Shown in pieces: positions 44,193 to 53,478 of a stretch of 64,000 bases of DNA. The stretch comes from an uncultured Nocardiaceae bacterium (GTDB lineage: Bacteria; Actinomycetota; Actinomycetes; Mycobacteriales; Mycobacteriaceae). The translations under genes and the position numbers were made by a program. The notes under the pieces were generated by a model. The model was not told the DNA's origin. It did no database searches and saw only the letters and a list, made by a program, of their open reading frames with translations. Position 1 is the stretch's first letter. Each line of letters begins with the position of its first letter. The DNA lies in assembly GCA_936936565.1 (NCBI GenBank), contig CAKZIX010000118.1, positions 18,893-82,892 of the forward strand. Direction: 5' to 3'.

Positions 44193-45005
44193 ATGTGTGC
44201 GACGATCGATATCGACGTCGGGAACCGGCGTCGACATCGATCGAGGAGACGCGTGGTCGACGAGCCGGATCGCGGCGGCCGAGACGGGATCGACGTCGTC
44301 GCGGCGAAGTCTGCCTCGCGCGACGGGGCGCGCGGTCGGCCGCCACGTCTGAGCCGGGAAGCCATCCTCGATTCCGCGATCGAACTGATCGATCGGGATG
44401 GACTCCAACAGTTGACGATGCGGCGGTTGGGTGGCTACTGCGGCGTCGAGGCGATGGCGCTGTACCGGCATGTTTCCGGGCGCGAGGATCTGATCGGTGG
44501 AATTGTCGACCGGCTGGTCGAGGGTCTGTACGAGGACCAGCAGGCGAGCTTCGCGGAATGTGCGACCTGGCAGGACTATCTGCAGCGTCTCGCGCACGGA
44601 GTCCGTGCGATCGCTGTCGCGCACCCGCAGGTGTTCCCGGTGATCGCGACCCGGCCGCCGGAGGCGCCGTGGGTACGGCCACCGTTGCGGAGTCTGCGCT
44701 GGATGGAGACGTTTCTGGCCAGCCTCCGGCAGCTCGGTTTCGACCAGCAGGCGGCAGCCGCGGCCTATCGCTCGTTCACGACGTTCTTGTTGGGTCATTT
44801 GCTCATCGAGGTGGCGGCGCGCGGGGCCGACCTCGCGGTCGTCGCGCCCGCTGCCGAACCGGATGGCTCGGCTGTCGACGACTTGGCCGACTACCCGAAC
44901 ATTCGAGAACTGCGACCCATGCTGTCTCAAGACCACGCGCTGACCGAGTTCGAGGAAGCGCTCGAAGACCTGCTCGACCGAATCGAGTCGTATCCGCCGG
45001 CGTGA
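44193..45005 (+). CDS. TetR-family transcriptional regulator
   Basis: 270 residues. After a 50-residue basic leader comes the DNA-binding domain (LSREAILDSAIELIDRDGLQ, LTMRRLGGYCGVEAMALYRH). The C-terminal domain (DYLQRLAHGVRAIAVAHPQV, RSFTTFLLGHLLIEVAARGA) resembles the tetracycline-repressor ligand domain. GGAG lies 6 nt before the ATG at 44,193. It has its own box upstream, and a second box 480 bp downstream between csbD and the epimerase operon. Confidence 0.88.
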   Translation: MCATIDIDVGNRRRHRSRRRVVDEPDRGGRDGIDVVAAKSASRDGARGRPPRLSREAILDSAIELIDRDGLQQLTMRRLGGYCGVEAMALYRHVSGREDLIGGIVDRLVEGLYEDQQASFAECATWQDYLQRLAHGVRAIAVAHPQVFPVIATRPPEAPWVRPPLRSLRWMETFLASLRQLGFDQQAAAAAYRSFTTFLLGHLLIEVAARGADLAVVAPAAEPDGSAVDDLADYPNIRELRPMLSQDHALTEFEEALEDLLDRIESYPPA

Positions 45006-45139
45006 TCTTGTGTCGTGCATCGAACCCCTCGCGACATGGGTGCATGGCCTGGTCAGACGTAATTGCCGGAATCCGAGCCCGGGGCGCACGTTCCTGATTC
45101 GTGTGGGGCCACCCGATTGTGGCCCCACACTGGCTGAAC

Positions 45140-45382
45140 CTACTTCTGCTGTGCCTGCTCGCGGGCCTCGTGCACAGCCGCCTCGCCGCGCGCCTTCTCG
45201 GCCTCGGCTTCCTTCTCTGCGACCTCGCGTTGGGCCTGCGCCTTGTCCTGCTGCGCCTGGCCTTCACGCTGCAGCGATTCGTTGCCGATCACGGTGCCGG
45301 CAGCTTCCTTGATGTTGCCCTTCGCGCCCTCGACGATGCCCTTGATGCCTTCTTCGAGACCGCTGTTCTTGTTCTCGCTCAT
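45140..45382 (-). CDS. CsbD-like stress protein
   Basis: 80 residues. The CsbD core is LEEGIKGIVEGAKGNIKEAA followed by GTVIGNESLQREGQAQQDKA; the rest is a charged helix of Lys, Glu, Ala and Gln. Such proteins are induced by general stress in Gram-positive bacteria; function unknown. The ATG at 45,382 has GGAAGG upstream. Convergent with the TetR gene, and has a TetR box 107 bp upstream. Confidence 0.85.
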   Translation of the reverse strand: MSENKNSGLEEGIKGIVEGAKGNIKEAAGTVIGNESLQREGQAQQDKAQAQREVAEKEAEAEKARGEAAVHEAREQAQQK

Positions 45383-45488
45383 GACTGATCGCCTTCCACG
45401 CGGGATTCGATCGCACACGCCCACCGATCTCGGGCTTGGCTTGACCGGAGCAGCGTCATGCCGCTCGATGGGAAAGCTAGCCGCTGAT

Positions 45489-45503
45489 GTTTACTTTGTA
45501 AAC
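45489..45503. promoter_or_regulatory. TetR box 2
   Basis: GTTTAC-TTT-GTAAAC, a perfect 6-bp inverted repeat with the same half-sites as box 1. It lies between the divergent csbD and epimerase genes. Confidence 0.65.
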
Positions 45504-45687
45504 AGTCGGACGCGCTTGGGTTCTGGGATCGGGTTGGCCTGGTGATCGATGCGCAGAAGTCTCGTCCGTCGATCGGTGAGTCCAGCGCACATCGGACCGG
45601 GAAGCAGGTGTCATCCGGTTCTTCGATGTGAGATGAACTCGCGTCGTTGCAGCGTTTTTGCATCGATAAGTCGGGTAGCTCTGTCGT

Positions 45688-46812
45688 GTGAGCAACACGA
45701 TGCCGTCGGCTTCCCGCATGCCGGTAGCGCCCGGGCGGCGGATCGTGATCACCGGTGCCAGCGGGAACGTCGGCACGGCGCTGGTGACGCGTTTGCGCAC
45801 GCAGTTTCCGGACGATCGGTTGGTCGGCGTCGCCCGTCGCATCCCGGGTACGGGCGACGTCTACCGGGACCTGGAGTGGCATTCGATCGATCTCGCCGGT
45901 GCGGACGCCGAGGCTCGCTTGCGGCCGGTGTTCGACAAAGCCGACGCCGTCGTCCATCTCGCGTGGGGGTTTCAGCCGACCCGAAATGTGGAGTACTTGG
46001 AGCGGGTTGCGGTGCACGGCTCGCGTGCGGTGCTGGACGCCGCGAGCGCGGCCGGGGTAGGGCAGCTGGTCCACATGTCCTCGGTCGGCACGTACGCCGC
46101 GGGCATGTACGGGCGGCGGGTCGACGAGAGCTGGCCGACGACCGGCATCCGAACGTCTCCGTACAGCCGCCACAAGGCGGCGGTGGAAGCGATGCTCGAC
46201 AGCTACGAGGCCGACCACGACGGTCGGGGGGTCCCGATCGCCAGGATGCGTCCGGGCTTCGTGGTGCAGGGCGCGGCGGCGAGTGAACTGCTTCGCTACG
46301 GCCTGCCCGCCTGGGTGCCGGCAGGACTGATCCGCCTGCTTCCGGTGTTGCCGCTGGACCGTTCGTTCGTCATACCGCTGGTGCATGCCGACGACGTCGC
46401 GGCGGCGGTCGAGAAGGTGTTGCAGACGGGAGCGACGGGCGCATTCAACCTGGCTGCCGAATCGGCGGTGGGCCGGGGTGCGGTGGCCGCGGCGCTCGGG
46501 GCGCGCGCGGTGCACATCCCCGCGCGCGTGCTCGCCGCGATCGTGGATTGGAGCTGGCGGGCGCGACTGCAACCGGTCGACCGGGGCTGGCTCGACCTCG
46601 CCTTCGCGGTGCCGTTGCTGGACTGCGGGCGTGCGGTCCGCGAGCTGGGCTGGGCCCCGACCCGGTCCGCGACCGACCTACTGCGGGAAATCGTCGCCGC
46701 TGCCGCCGAACGCCGGCACGGCGACAGCGAGCCGCTGCGCAAACGGTCGATGCCCGACCTGCTGCGGCGCGACCTCGCGCAGCGCCCGATCACCACACGT
46801 CGACTGCCCTGA
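45688..46812 (+). CDS. NAD-dependent epimerase/dehydratase family protein
   Basis: 374 residues, extended short-chain dehydrogenase fold. Cofactor site RIVITGASGNVGTALVTRLR; catalytic region with HMSSVGTYAAG and YSRHKAAVEAML (Y-x3-K). C-terminal lid includes PLLDCGRAVRELGWAPTRSA. Substrate unknown. GTG start; ATGs at 45,700 and 45,718 are alternatives. Followed at 23 bp by the next gene, first of a five-gene operon. Confidence 0.85.
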   Translation: MSNTMPSASRMPVAPGRRIVITGASGNVGTALVTRLRTQFPDDRLVGVARRIPGTGDVYRDLEWHSIDLAGADAEARLRPVFDKADAVVHLAWGFQPTRNVEYLERVAVHGSRAVLDAASAAGVGQLVHMSSVGTYAAGMYGRRVDESWPTTGIRTSPYSRHKAAVEAMLDSYEADHDGRGVPIARMRPGFVVQGAAASELLRYGLPAWVPAGLIRLLPVLPLDRSFVIPLVHADDVAAAVEKVLQTGATGAFNLAAESAVGRGAVAAALGARAVHIPARVLAAIVDWSWRARLQPVDRGWLDLAFAVPLLDCGRAVRELGWAPTRSATDLLREIVAAAAERRHGDSEPLRKRSMPDLLRRDLAQRPITTRRLP

Positions 46813-46835
46813 CAACGGGGGCGGGAAGGAACAGC

Positions 46836-47270
46836 ATGGAAGCGGACGGCCACGACCAGGTGCCGGGTCAGCTCGACGAGCTCGACGACGAGACGGTCGA
46901 AGCGCTCGGGAAGTTGAGCGAGGCCCTGGAAACCGTCGAGCGCGCACGGGGCAGCCTCTACGACTTTCATCAACTGACCGGCGGTGCGGACCTGACGTTG
47001 TCGGAAGCCGTCGCGGGCCTGCGCGCCGCCGGCCACGTCGATCTGGCTGCGCGGATCGAGCGAGAACTTGTGGGACGCAACGTATTACCGGGACGGTGGA
47101 CGTTTCAGGTGGTCGAAGAGTACGACGACGGCTACTACGCGTGCTTTCGGGAACTCGAACGGCAGGCACGCACCGAACTCGCCGGCGGCGTCCGGCACGT
47201 CTACGAAGCCCGGATGAAGCAACGCCGGCGCACCACGGGGCACCCGGCGCACACCGCCGCCCCCGAGTGA
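46836..47270 (+). CDS. Hypothetical helical protein
   Basis: 144 residues, acidic and helical. DDETVEALGKLSEALETVER and LYDFHQLTGGADLTLSEAVA, then GHVDLAARIERELVGRNVLP and FRELERQARTELAGGVRHVY. Similar unnamed proteins are common in mycobacteria and relatives. GGAAGGA lies before the ATG. In an operon with the epimerase and SRPBCC genes. Confidence 0.75.
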   Translation: MEADGHDQVPGQLDELDDETVEALGKLSEALETVERARGSLYDFHQLTGGADLTLSEAVAGLRAAGHVDLAARIERELVGRNVLPGRWTFQVVEEYDDGYYACFRELERQARTELAGGVRHVYEARMKQRRRTTGHPAHTAAPE

Positions 47271-47328
47271 GCCGCTCGTTTCGCCCGGCCGGGCTCGGGT
47301 AAGGCCGCAAGAAGAAGGGAGTTGCCCG

Positions 47329-47844
47329 ATGGGTTTCGTCGATTCCGTCAGCAGTGGGGTCGGTGCGCTGGTGCGCACCGTCGTCGATCACACGCCACGC
47401 GCCACCACCGTGCAGTCGATCACGATCGGACGTCCGCGTACGGAGGTGCTGCAGTTCTGGGCCGATCCCGGCCGGCTGTCGCAGGTCCTGGGGGACCGCG
47501 CCGACGTGGAGCACACCGAAGCCGACGACTACCGGTGGACGGTCGACGTCGGCGCCGCCGGGTCGCTGGAATGGCGGACCACCCTGGAGCGCGAGGACGG
47601 CACGATGCGGTTCGTCGGCGTCGACGGCGGCGGGGCGCACGCGGAGTTGCTGTTGCGCTTCGCCGACGCCCCACAGGATCTGGGCACCGAGGTGACAGCG
47701 CGCATCGTCGCTCCGATACCGCGTGCGCTCGCCGGAGCGCTGGCCTACGCCGCGCTGTACCGCTCGCGCGCGCTGCTGCTCACCGGCGAACTTCCCACCC
47801 TGGACCACAATCCGAGCGGGCGTGCGCCCGCGCCCCGAGCGTGA
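47329..47844 (+). CDS. SRPBCC-family (polyketide cyclase-like) protein
   Basis: 171 residues. IGRPRTEVLQFWADPGRLSQ and GDRADVEHTEADDYRWTVDV, then LEWRTTLEREDGTMRFVG, give the helix-grip START-like fold that binds hydrophobic ligands. A short N-terminal segment (DSVSSGVGALVRTVVDHTPR) precedes it. GAAGGGAG lies 7 nt before the ATG. Second SRPBCC protein is four genes on, at 49,039. Confidence 0.75.
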   Translation: MGFVDSVSSGVGALVRTVVDHTPRATTVQSITIGRPRTEVLQFWADPGRLSQVLGDRADVEHTEADDYRWTVDVGAAGSLEWRTTLEREDGTMRFVGVDGGGAHAELLLRFADAPQDLGTEVTARIVAPIPRALAGALAYAALYRSRALLLTGELPTLDHNPSGRAPAPRA

Positions 47845-47851
47845 GGACACC

Positions 47852-49036
47852 ATGCGTGCACTGTGCTGGAACGGCGTCAACGATCTGTCGGTCGAAACGG
47901 TGAACGACCCCGAGATCCAGAACCCTCACGATGTCGTCGTGCAGGTCGGACTCACCACGACATGCGGCTCCGACCTGCACTTTCTCGACGGTTACCTGCC
48001 CGGGATGCGGGCCGGTGACGTGATCGGGCACGAGTTCATGGGCGAGATCGTCGAGGTCGGCAAACAGGTCGACAAGGTCGGCGTCGGCGACCGTGTGGTG
48101 GTGCCGTCGTTCATCGGCTGCGGTCACTGCTGGTACTGCGACGCCGGGATGTTCTCGCTGTGTGACACCACGAATCCGAACGCCATGCTGCAGCAGCCGA
48201 TGCTCGGCCAGCCGACCGCGGGCGTGTACGGATACACCCATCCGTTCGGCGGCTACCAGGGCTCGCACGCGCAGTACATTCGGGTGCCCTTCGGCGACGT
48301 CAACTGCTTCCCGATCCCGGACGGCATCTCCGACGAGCAGGCCGTATTCCTGTCCGACGCGGCCCCAACCGGTTTCATGGGCGCCGACTTCTGTGAGATC
48401 AGCCCCGGCGACACCGTCGCGGTGTGGGGCGCCGGTGCCGTCGGATTGATGGCCGCCGCAGGCGCCCGGCTGCTCGGCGCCGGGCGGGTGATCGTGATCG
48501 ACCGGCTGCCCGAGCGGCTCGCCCTCGCACGCGAGGCGTTCGGCGCGGAAACCCTCGACTATTCGGCGGTCGAGCGAGTGCCGGACGCGCTGCGCGACCG
48601 CACCGGTGGGCGCGGCCCGGACGCCTGCATCGACGCCGTCGGAATGGAGGGTCACGGCACGGGTCTGCAGCAGGTGTACGACCGGGTGAAGCAGACCTTG
48701 CGGCTCGCGACGGACCGGGCGACGTCGTTGCGGGAGGCGCTGGTTGCCTGCCGCAAGGGTGGGGTGGTCTCGGTGCTCGGGATCTACGGCGTCACCGACA
48801 AGTTCCCGATGGGCGTGGCGACGAACAAGAGCCTGACCATCCGCACCGCCCAGCAACACGGGCAACGTTATCTGCCAAGGCTTTTCGATTACGTGGTGCA
48901 GGGCGATCTGGACCCGAGCGCGGTGCTCACCCACGACCTGCCGCTCGACGACGCGGTGCGCGGCTACGAACTGTTCAAGAACAAGCACGACGGCTGCGTG
49001 CGCGCGGTGTTCCGGCCCAATACGAAGGTGGCCTAG
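47852..49036 (+). CDS. Zinc-dependent alcohol/formaldehyde dehydrogenase-like protein
   Basis: 394 residues. Catalytic zinc ligands in TTTCGSDLHF and GHEFMGEIVEVG; structural zinc CGHCWYCDAGMFSLC; cofactor site VWGAGAVGLMAAAGARLLGA. GYTHPFGGYQGSHAQYIRVP and the long C-terminal part are typical of glutathione-independent formaldehyde dehydrogenase-like enzymes. The real substrate is uncertain. Starts 7 bp after the SRPBCC gene with GAGGA upstream. Confidence 0.9.
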   Translation: MRALCWNGVNDLSVETVNDPEIQNPHDVVVQVGLTTTCGSDLHFLDGYLPGMRAGDVIGHEFMGEIVEVGKQVDKVGVGDRVVVPSFIGCGHCWYCDAGMFSLCDTTNPNAMLQQPMLGQPTAGVYGYTHPFGGYQGSHAQYIRVPFGDVNCFPIPDGISDEQAVFLSDAAPTGFMGADFCEISPGDTVAVWGAGAVGLMAAAGARLLGAGRVIVIDRLPERLALAREAFGAETLDYSAVERVPDALRDRTGGRGPDACIDAVGMEGHGTGLQQVYDRVKQTLRLATDRATSLREALVACRKGGVVSVLGIYGVTDKFPMGVATNKSLTIRTAQQHGQRYLPRLFDYVVQGDLDPSAVLTHDLPLDDAVRGYELFKNKHDGCVRAVFRPNTKVA

Positions 49037-49038
49037 CC

Positions 49039-49479
49039 ATGTCGGTCGTGCACGAAAGCAGCGCGTCGTGCGCCGACGTGTGGTCGGTGTTGTCGGACGG
49101 GTGGTTCTTCGCCTCCTGGGTGGTCGGCGCCTCCCGGATCCGGGCGGTCGAGCCGGACTGGCCGGCCGTCGGCAGCCGGATTCATCATTCGGTGGGGGTG
49201 TGGCCGGCGCTGATCGACGACACCACCGAGGTCCTCGAGTCGGTTCCCGAGCGAGAACTGAAACTGTTGGCGCGGGTGTTCCCGGTCGGCCAGGCCGCGA
49301 TCACGCTGCGGCTGCACCCGGCGGGCAGCGGCTGCCGCATCGAGATCATCGAGCTGGCGGCCTCCGCGCCGCTGAACCTCGCTCCGGAATGGTTGCAGGA
49401 GATCGTCATTCGCCCGCGCAACGTCGAGGCGTTGCGGCGGCTGGCCCTGATCGCGGAGCATTCTTCGAGACCGCGGTGA
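49039..49479 (+). CDS. SRPBCC-family protein
   Basis: 146 residues. VVHESSASCADVWSVLSDGW, FFASWVVGASRIRAVEPDWP and RIHHSVGVWPALIDDTTEVL form the helix-grip pattern seen in ligand-binding proteins such as polyketide cyclases and CoxG. Its ATG is only 2 bp past the stop of the dehydrogenase, so translation is linked. Last gene of the operon, convergent with the MFS gene with no gap. Confidence 0.82.
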   Translation: MSVVHESSASCADVWSVLSDGWFFASWVVGASRIRAVEPDWPAVGSRIHHSVGVWPALIDDTTEVLESVPERELKLLARVFPVGQAAITLRLHPAGSGCRIEIIELAASAPLNLAPEWLQEIVIRPRNVEALRRLALIAEHSSRPR

Positions 49480-50898
49480 TCAGCTGCTCGGCTCCCGTCG
49501 CGGCAGCACCGCGAGTGCGAGCAGCGACGCGCCGACCAGCATGATCGCACCGAGTCCGAGTCCGAAGGCGTAACCGTCGGTGAGCGTGTCGGGTGTGACG
49601 ACGTCGCCGGTGCGCCCGGCGGCGGCGGTGCCCAGCACCGCCAGACCGAGTGCGGCGCCGAGCTGGCGTGAGCTGTTGAGCAGGCCGGACGCGGTGCCGG
49701 TCTCCGCGGGAGCGACGCCGGCGGTGGCGGTGGCGACCACCGGGCCGAGGGCGAGCCCGAAGCCGACGCTGATCAAGATCGACGGGCCGAGGACCTGAGT
49801 CAGGTAGCTGCCGTCGGCGGTGATCAGCGCGCACCACGCGAAGCCGGCCGCGGTGACCAGGCCGCCCCCGACGATCAGCGCGCGCGCCGGGAGTCGGGTG
49901 GCGAGCTTGACGGCCAGCACCGAGCCGAAGACGACGCCGATCGCGAACGGCAGGAACTGCACGCCGGTGCGTGCGGCGCCGGTGCCAAGCACGCCCTGCA
50001 GATACAGCGACATGAAGTAGAACGACGAGGCCATCGCCGCGCCGAACACGAGGTTGAACAGGTTCGCACCGGCCACGGACCGGTTGGCCAGCAACCCGAG
50101 CCGCACCAGCGGGTCCCGCGTGGTGGTGTGCTCGACGACCACGAAGGCGGCCAGCAACGCGGCCGCCGTGGTGAGCGTGGTGATGGTGGCCAGCGAGGTC
50201 CAGCCGTCGTGATCGGTGCGGACGATGCCGTACACGAGCAGGGTCATGCCGGCGGTGGCCAGCACGGCACCGAGCACGTCCGGGCGCCGGTCGCGGGCGG
50301 CGGGGGCAGTGGCGGGCACGCCGAACCAGACCAGCAGCAGCGCCACCAGCGCCATCGGAACGCTGACGAACATCACCCAGCGCCAGCCCGCGTACTCGGT
50401 GAGCACGCCACCGATCAGCACGCCGAGCGCGCCGCCGGCCGCGTTGGTCGCGCTCCACACGCCGAACGCCTTGGCCCGGGCGGGCCCGGTCGGGAAGGCC
50501 GAGGTGAGCAGTGCCAGCGCCGCGGGTGCGAGCGCGGCGGCTCCCAGACCTTGGGCGGCGCGGGCGGCGACGAGGTGGCCGGGCTCCTGCGCGAAACCGC
50601 CTGCGAGGGAGGCGAGGGCGAACACCAGAAGCCCGGCGAGCAGCACCTGTTTGCGCCCGTAGCGGTCGGCCAGCTTGCCGCCGAGCAGCAGCAAACCGCC
50701 GAAGGTGAGTGCGTAGGCGTGGATGACCCAGGTCAGCCCGGCGGCGCCGAAACCGAGACCGGACGCGATCTGCGGGAGCCCGACATTGACGACGGACAGG
50801 TCCAGCGACACCAGGAATTGCACGACGGCAGCGGCGGCCAGGATCCGGCCGGGCTTGCCGAGTTCGCGAGCAGTGGCGGCCGTGGACTTTTCGAACAT
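49480..50898 (-). CDS. MFS drug exporter (DHA2/EmrB-QacA type)
   Basis: 472 residues with about 14 hydrophobic segments. Signature regions are FLVSLDLSVVNVGLPQIASG (D1 motif), GGKLADRYGRKQVLLAGLLV (motif A, G-x3-D-x-x-G-R-K) and APAALALLTSAFPTGPARAK (motif C region). A proton-coupled exporter of drugs or lipophilic compounds in the inner membrane. ATG at 50,898 gives the usual short N-terminus. Divergent from a TetR gene 52 bp away, which likely represses it. Confidence 0.92.
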   Translation of the reverse strand: MFEKSTAATARELGKPGRILAAAAVVQFLVSLDLSVVNVGLPQIASGLGFGAAGLTWVIHAYALTFGGLLLLGGKLADRYGRKQVLLAGLLVFALASLAGGFAQEPGHLVAARAAQGLGAAALAPAALALLTSAFPTGPARAKAFGVWSATNAAGGALGVLIGGVLTEYAGWRWVMFVSVPMALVALLLVWFGVPATAPAARDRRPDVLGAVLATAGMTLLVYGIVRTDHDGWTSLATITTLTTAAALLAAFVVVEHTTTRDPLVRLGLLANRSVAGANLFNLVFGAAMASSFYFMSLYLQGVLGTGAARTGVQFLPFAIGVVFGSVLAVKLATRLPARALIVGGGLVTAAGFAWCALITADGSYLTQVLGPSILISVGFGLALGPVVATATAGVAPAETGTASGLLNSSRQLGAALGLAVLGTAAAGRTGDVVTPDTLTDGYAFGLGLGAIMLVGASLLALAVLPRREPSS

Positions 50899-50950
50899 GT
50901 TCCGAAAGTAGCGCGACGGGGGCGTCCTTGTCGAGCGGCATGATGAAACG

Positions 50951-51595
50951 GTGTCCACGTCTCGCACCGGCCGCCCGCCGTCGACCTCCCGCGCCGACAT
51001 CCTGGCCGCGGCCCGCAGGCTGATCGATCGCGACGGGTGGGACAAGCTCACGATCCGTGGCCTGGCCGCCGAGCTCGAGATCGGCGCGACCACGCTGTAT
51101 CACCACGTGCGCGACAAGGAAGACCTGCTGCTCCTGCTGATCACCGAGTACGCCGACCGCATCCCGCGACCGGCCTTGCCGGAACGGCCGCGGGATCGAA
51201 TCATCGTGGCCGCCACGGCAATTCACGACGCGCTTGCCGCCTGGCCGTGGGCCGCGGAGGTACTCACCGCAGACGGCTTCGTGGGCCGGGTCGGGGAATC
51301 GGCGCGCTGGATCGTGGAGGCGGTCGTGGCGGCGGCCATCGACGCCGGCTGCACGCCCGAACAGGCCGTCCACGTATTTCGCAACATCTGGTACTTCACG
51401 GTGGGGGAGATCCTGGTGCGGGCACACAGCGCGGGCCGTGGGCCGGCGGCGGCGCCGCTGTTCGCCGACCTCGACGCCGCTGTCACCCCGCGACTGGCGG
51501 CCATCGGCGACCGCTGGGTCGCCCTCGCCGCCGCGGACACATATCTGTACGGGCTCGGCGCCCTCGTCGACGGGCTGCTGGCCGCGGCCGGCTAG
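50951..51595 (+). CDS. TetR-family regulator of the MFS exporter
   Basis: 214 residues. DNA-binding domain SRADILAAARRLIDRDGWDK, LTIRGLAAELEIGATTLYHH, VRDKEDLLLLLI; the rest is the TetR ligand domain (TADGFVGRVGESARWIVEAV). GTG start. Head-to-head with the exporter gene, a classical repressor/pump arrangement. Confidence 0.9.
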   Translation: MSTSRTGRPPSTSRADILAAARRLIDRDGWDKLTIRGLAAELEIGATTLYHHVRDKEDLLLLLITEYADRIPRPALPERPRDRIIVAATAIHDALAAWPWAAEVLTADGFVGRVGESARWIVEAVVAAAIDAGCTPEQAVHVFRNIWYFTVGEILVRAHSAGRGPAAAPLFADLDAAVTPRLAAIGDRWVALAAADTYLYGLGALVDGLLAAAG

Positions 51596-51621
51596 CCGCG
51601 CGGAGCCGACGCGTCGGCGGC

Positions 51622-53478
51622 CTAGTGGCCGGAGTGCCCGCCGAACGGTGTGCCGATCCCGGCGTAGCGCAGCCGCAGCATCATGCCCTGATCGGCGTGC
51701 GGCAGGTTGTGGCAGTGGTTCATCCAGATGCCGGGATTCGAGGCGCGGAAGACCACCTCCCAGACTTCGCCGGGCCGTACGTCGAAGGTGTCCAGCCACA
51801 GCGGGCTGCCCGACGACGGCACGCCGTCGCGCGCCAGCACCAGCACCGGATGTCCGTGCAAGTGCCACGGGTGGGTGTCCAGGCTGCGGTTCACCACGGT
51901 GAAACGGACGACGTCGCCCTCGTCGACGACCTGATCCGGTATGGACGGGTGCCCGCGGCCGTTGACCGTGTGCGCGAACCGCGGCCTGCCGTCGACCATC
52001 GCGATCCGGCGGCCGAGCACCAGGGTGAACTGTTTGTCGACGGCGGCGTCGCGCAACGGAACAGGTACGGACGTGCCATAACTCAGCAGGTCCAGCTCGG
52101 GCCACCGCAGCGTGTCCGGGTCCGGGTCGGCGGCGCCCGGCCGCGGCCGGATCCGCACTGCGGGCCGCCCGTCCACGGTCAGCGTGACCGTGCCGTCCGG
52201 CATGGCGAAGGTGAGATCGTGGCGCCCGCCCGCCGCCAGGCGCAGCTGTCGTCCGGTCACCTCGCCGGGTTCGACGAGGTCGCGCCCGTCGACGGCGACC
52301 ACCCGAAATGCGCTGCCGTGCAACGCGAGCCGACGCGGATCGGAATCGGTGTTGAGCAGCCGCAGCCGCATCGGGGTGCCCGGCGCGGCCATGTGCTCGC
52401 TGCTGCCGCCGACTATGGCGCTGCCGCCGTCGAAGGTGTGCACCGACAGCGTCAGATCCAGGGCGCCCGGATCCGCGCGCGGCTTGACGACGAGGTGGCC
52501 GTAGAGCCCGCGGCGCACGCCGACGTGGGAGACGTGATGGGTGTGGTACCAGTACGTGCCCACCTGATCGGCGCGGAACCGGTAGGTGAACCGCTGTCCA
52601 GGCGTCACCGGGTGCTGGGTCAGCCCGGCCACGCCGTCGGCGGCGCACGGCACGTCGTACCCGTGCCAGTGCAGGGTCACGCCGTCGTCGATGTTCTGGT
52701 TGACCAGGTGTACCTCGACGAAGTCGCCCTCGGTGACGGTGATCGGCGGGCCGGGCAGCGTCCCGTCGAACGTCCAGGCCGCCACCTCGCGCCCGGATTC
52801 CAGCCGCACGGTGGCGGTGCGTGCGGTCAAGGTGAAGCTGCGCCGCGCGCCGCCCGGCGCGGGTCCGTCCGCGCCCGCCAGGTCGGTGAGCGCGACCGCG
52901 CCGGTGCCGGCGGCGTCCGCCGTGGGGCGCAGGGCGAGCGCGAGCCCGGCACCGCCCGCACCGGCGACGGCGATCCCGCCCGCCAGGAAGGTCCGGCGCG
53001 ATAGTCCGGTCGCGGCGGGCGGACGGGCGAGCAACTGCCAGGTGGTGAGCACGGCCGCGAGCACCGCCGCCGCGGCCAGCAACGTGACGGCGGCCGAGAG
53101 CGGGTAGCCCGCCAGGAACGTCACCGCGAACCGCACCACCGCGGCGTAGCCGGCGGTGAGCAGCACGAGCACGCTCGCGGCGTCGAGGTCCGCCGCACGC
53201 CGGCGCAGCCGGGGCCCGGCGACGACGACGGCGAGCGCGGCGGTGCCCAGCAGCAGCGGCAGGCCGAGCAGCACCTTCTCCTGGGCGAACCACCAGCCGC
53301 GCTCGGCGAGGGCGAGCACCGGCACCACACCGGCGGCGGTGCTCACCAGTGCGGCGATGGCCACCGCGAGTGCGATACTCGCGCGCCGGGTGGCCGCGGC
53401 GGCGCCCGCGGTCAGCCAGGCGGCGGCACTGAGCAGCACCGCGGCCTGGTCGGCAATCAGCCATGCAGCCGTGGTCAT
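51622..53478 (-). CDS. Membrane-anchored multicopper oxidase
   Basis: 618 residues. The first 145 residues form about five membrane helices. GLSRRTFLAGGIAVAGAGG follows, a twin-arginine-type signal inside the protein. The multicopper part has all four copper motifs: LHWHGYDV, YWYHTHHVSH, HPWHLHGHPVLV and HCHNLPHADQGM. A Met follows the last motif, the axial ligand type. It oxidises Cu(I) or organic substrates outside the membrane while reducing oxygen to water. Its ATG overlaps the DUF6220 stop (ATGA). Opposite-strand neighbour is a two-component system. Confidence 0.92.
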   Translation of the reverse strand: MTTAAWLIADQAAVLLSAAAWLTAGAAAATRRASIALAVAIAALVSTAAGVVPVLALAERGWWFAQEKVLLGLPLLLGTAALAVVVAGPRLRRRAADLDAASVLVLLTAGYAAVVRFAVTFLAGYPLSAAVTLLAAAAVLAAVLTTWQLLARPPAATGLSRRTFLAGGIAVAGAGGAGLALALRPTADAAGTGAVALTDLAGADGPAPGGARRSFTLTARTATVRLESGREVAAWTFDGTLPGPPITVTEGDFVEVHLVNQNIDDGVTLHWHGYDVPCAADGVAGLTQHPVTPGQRFTYRFRADQVGTYWYHTHHVSHVGVRRGLYGHLVVKPRADPGALDLTLSVHTFDGGSAIVGGSSEHMAAPGTPMRLRLLNTDSDPRRLALHGSAFRVVAVDGRDLVEPGEVTGRQLRLAAGGRHDLTFAMPDGTVTLTVDGRPAVRIRPRPGAADPDPDTLRWPELDLLSYGTSVPVPLRDAAVDKQFTLVLGRRIAMVDGRPRFAHTVNGRGHPSIPDQVVDEGDVVRFTVVNRSLDTHPWHLHGHPVLVLARDGVPSSGSPLWLDTFDVRPGEVWEVVFRASNPGIWMNHCHNLPHADQGMMLRLRYAGIGTPFGGHSGH

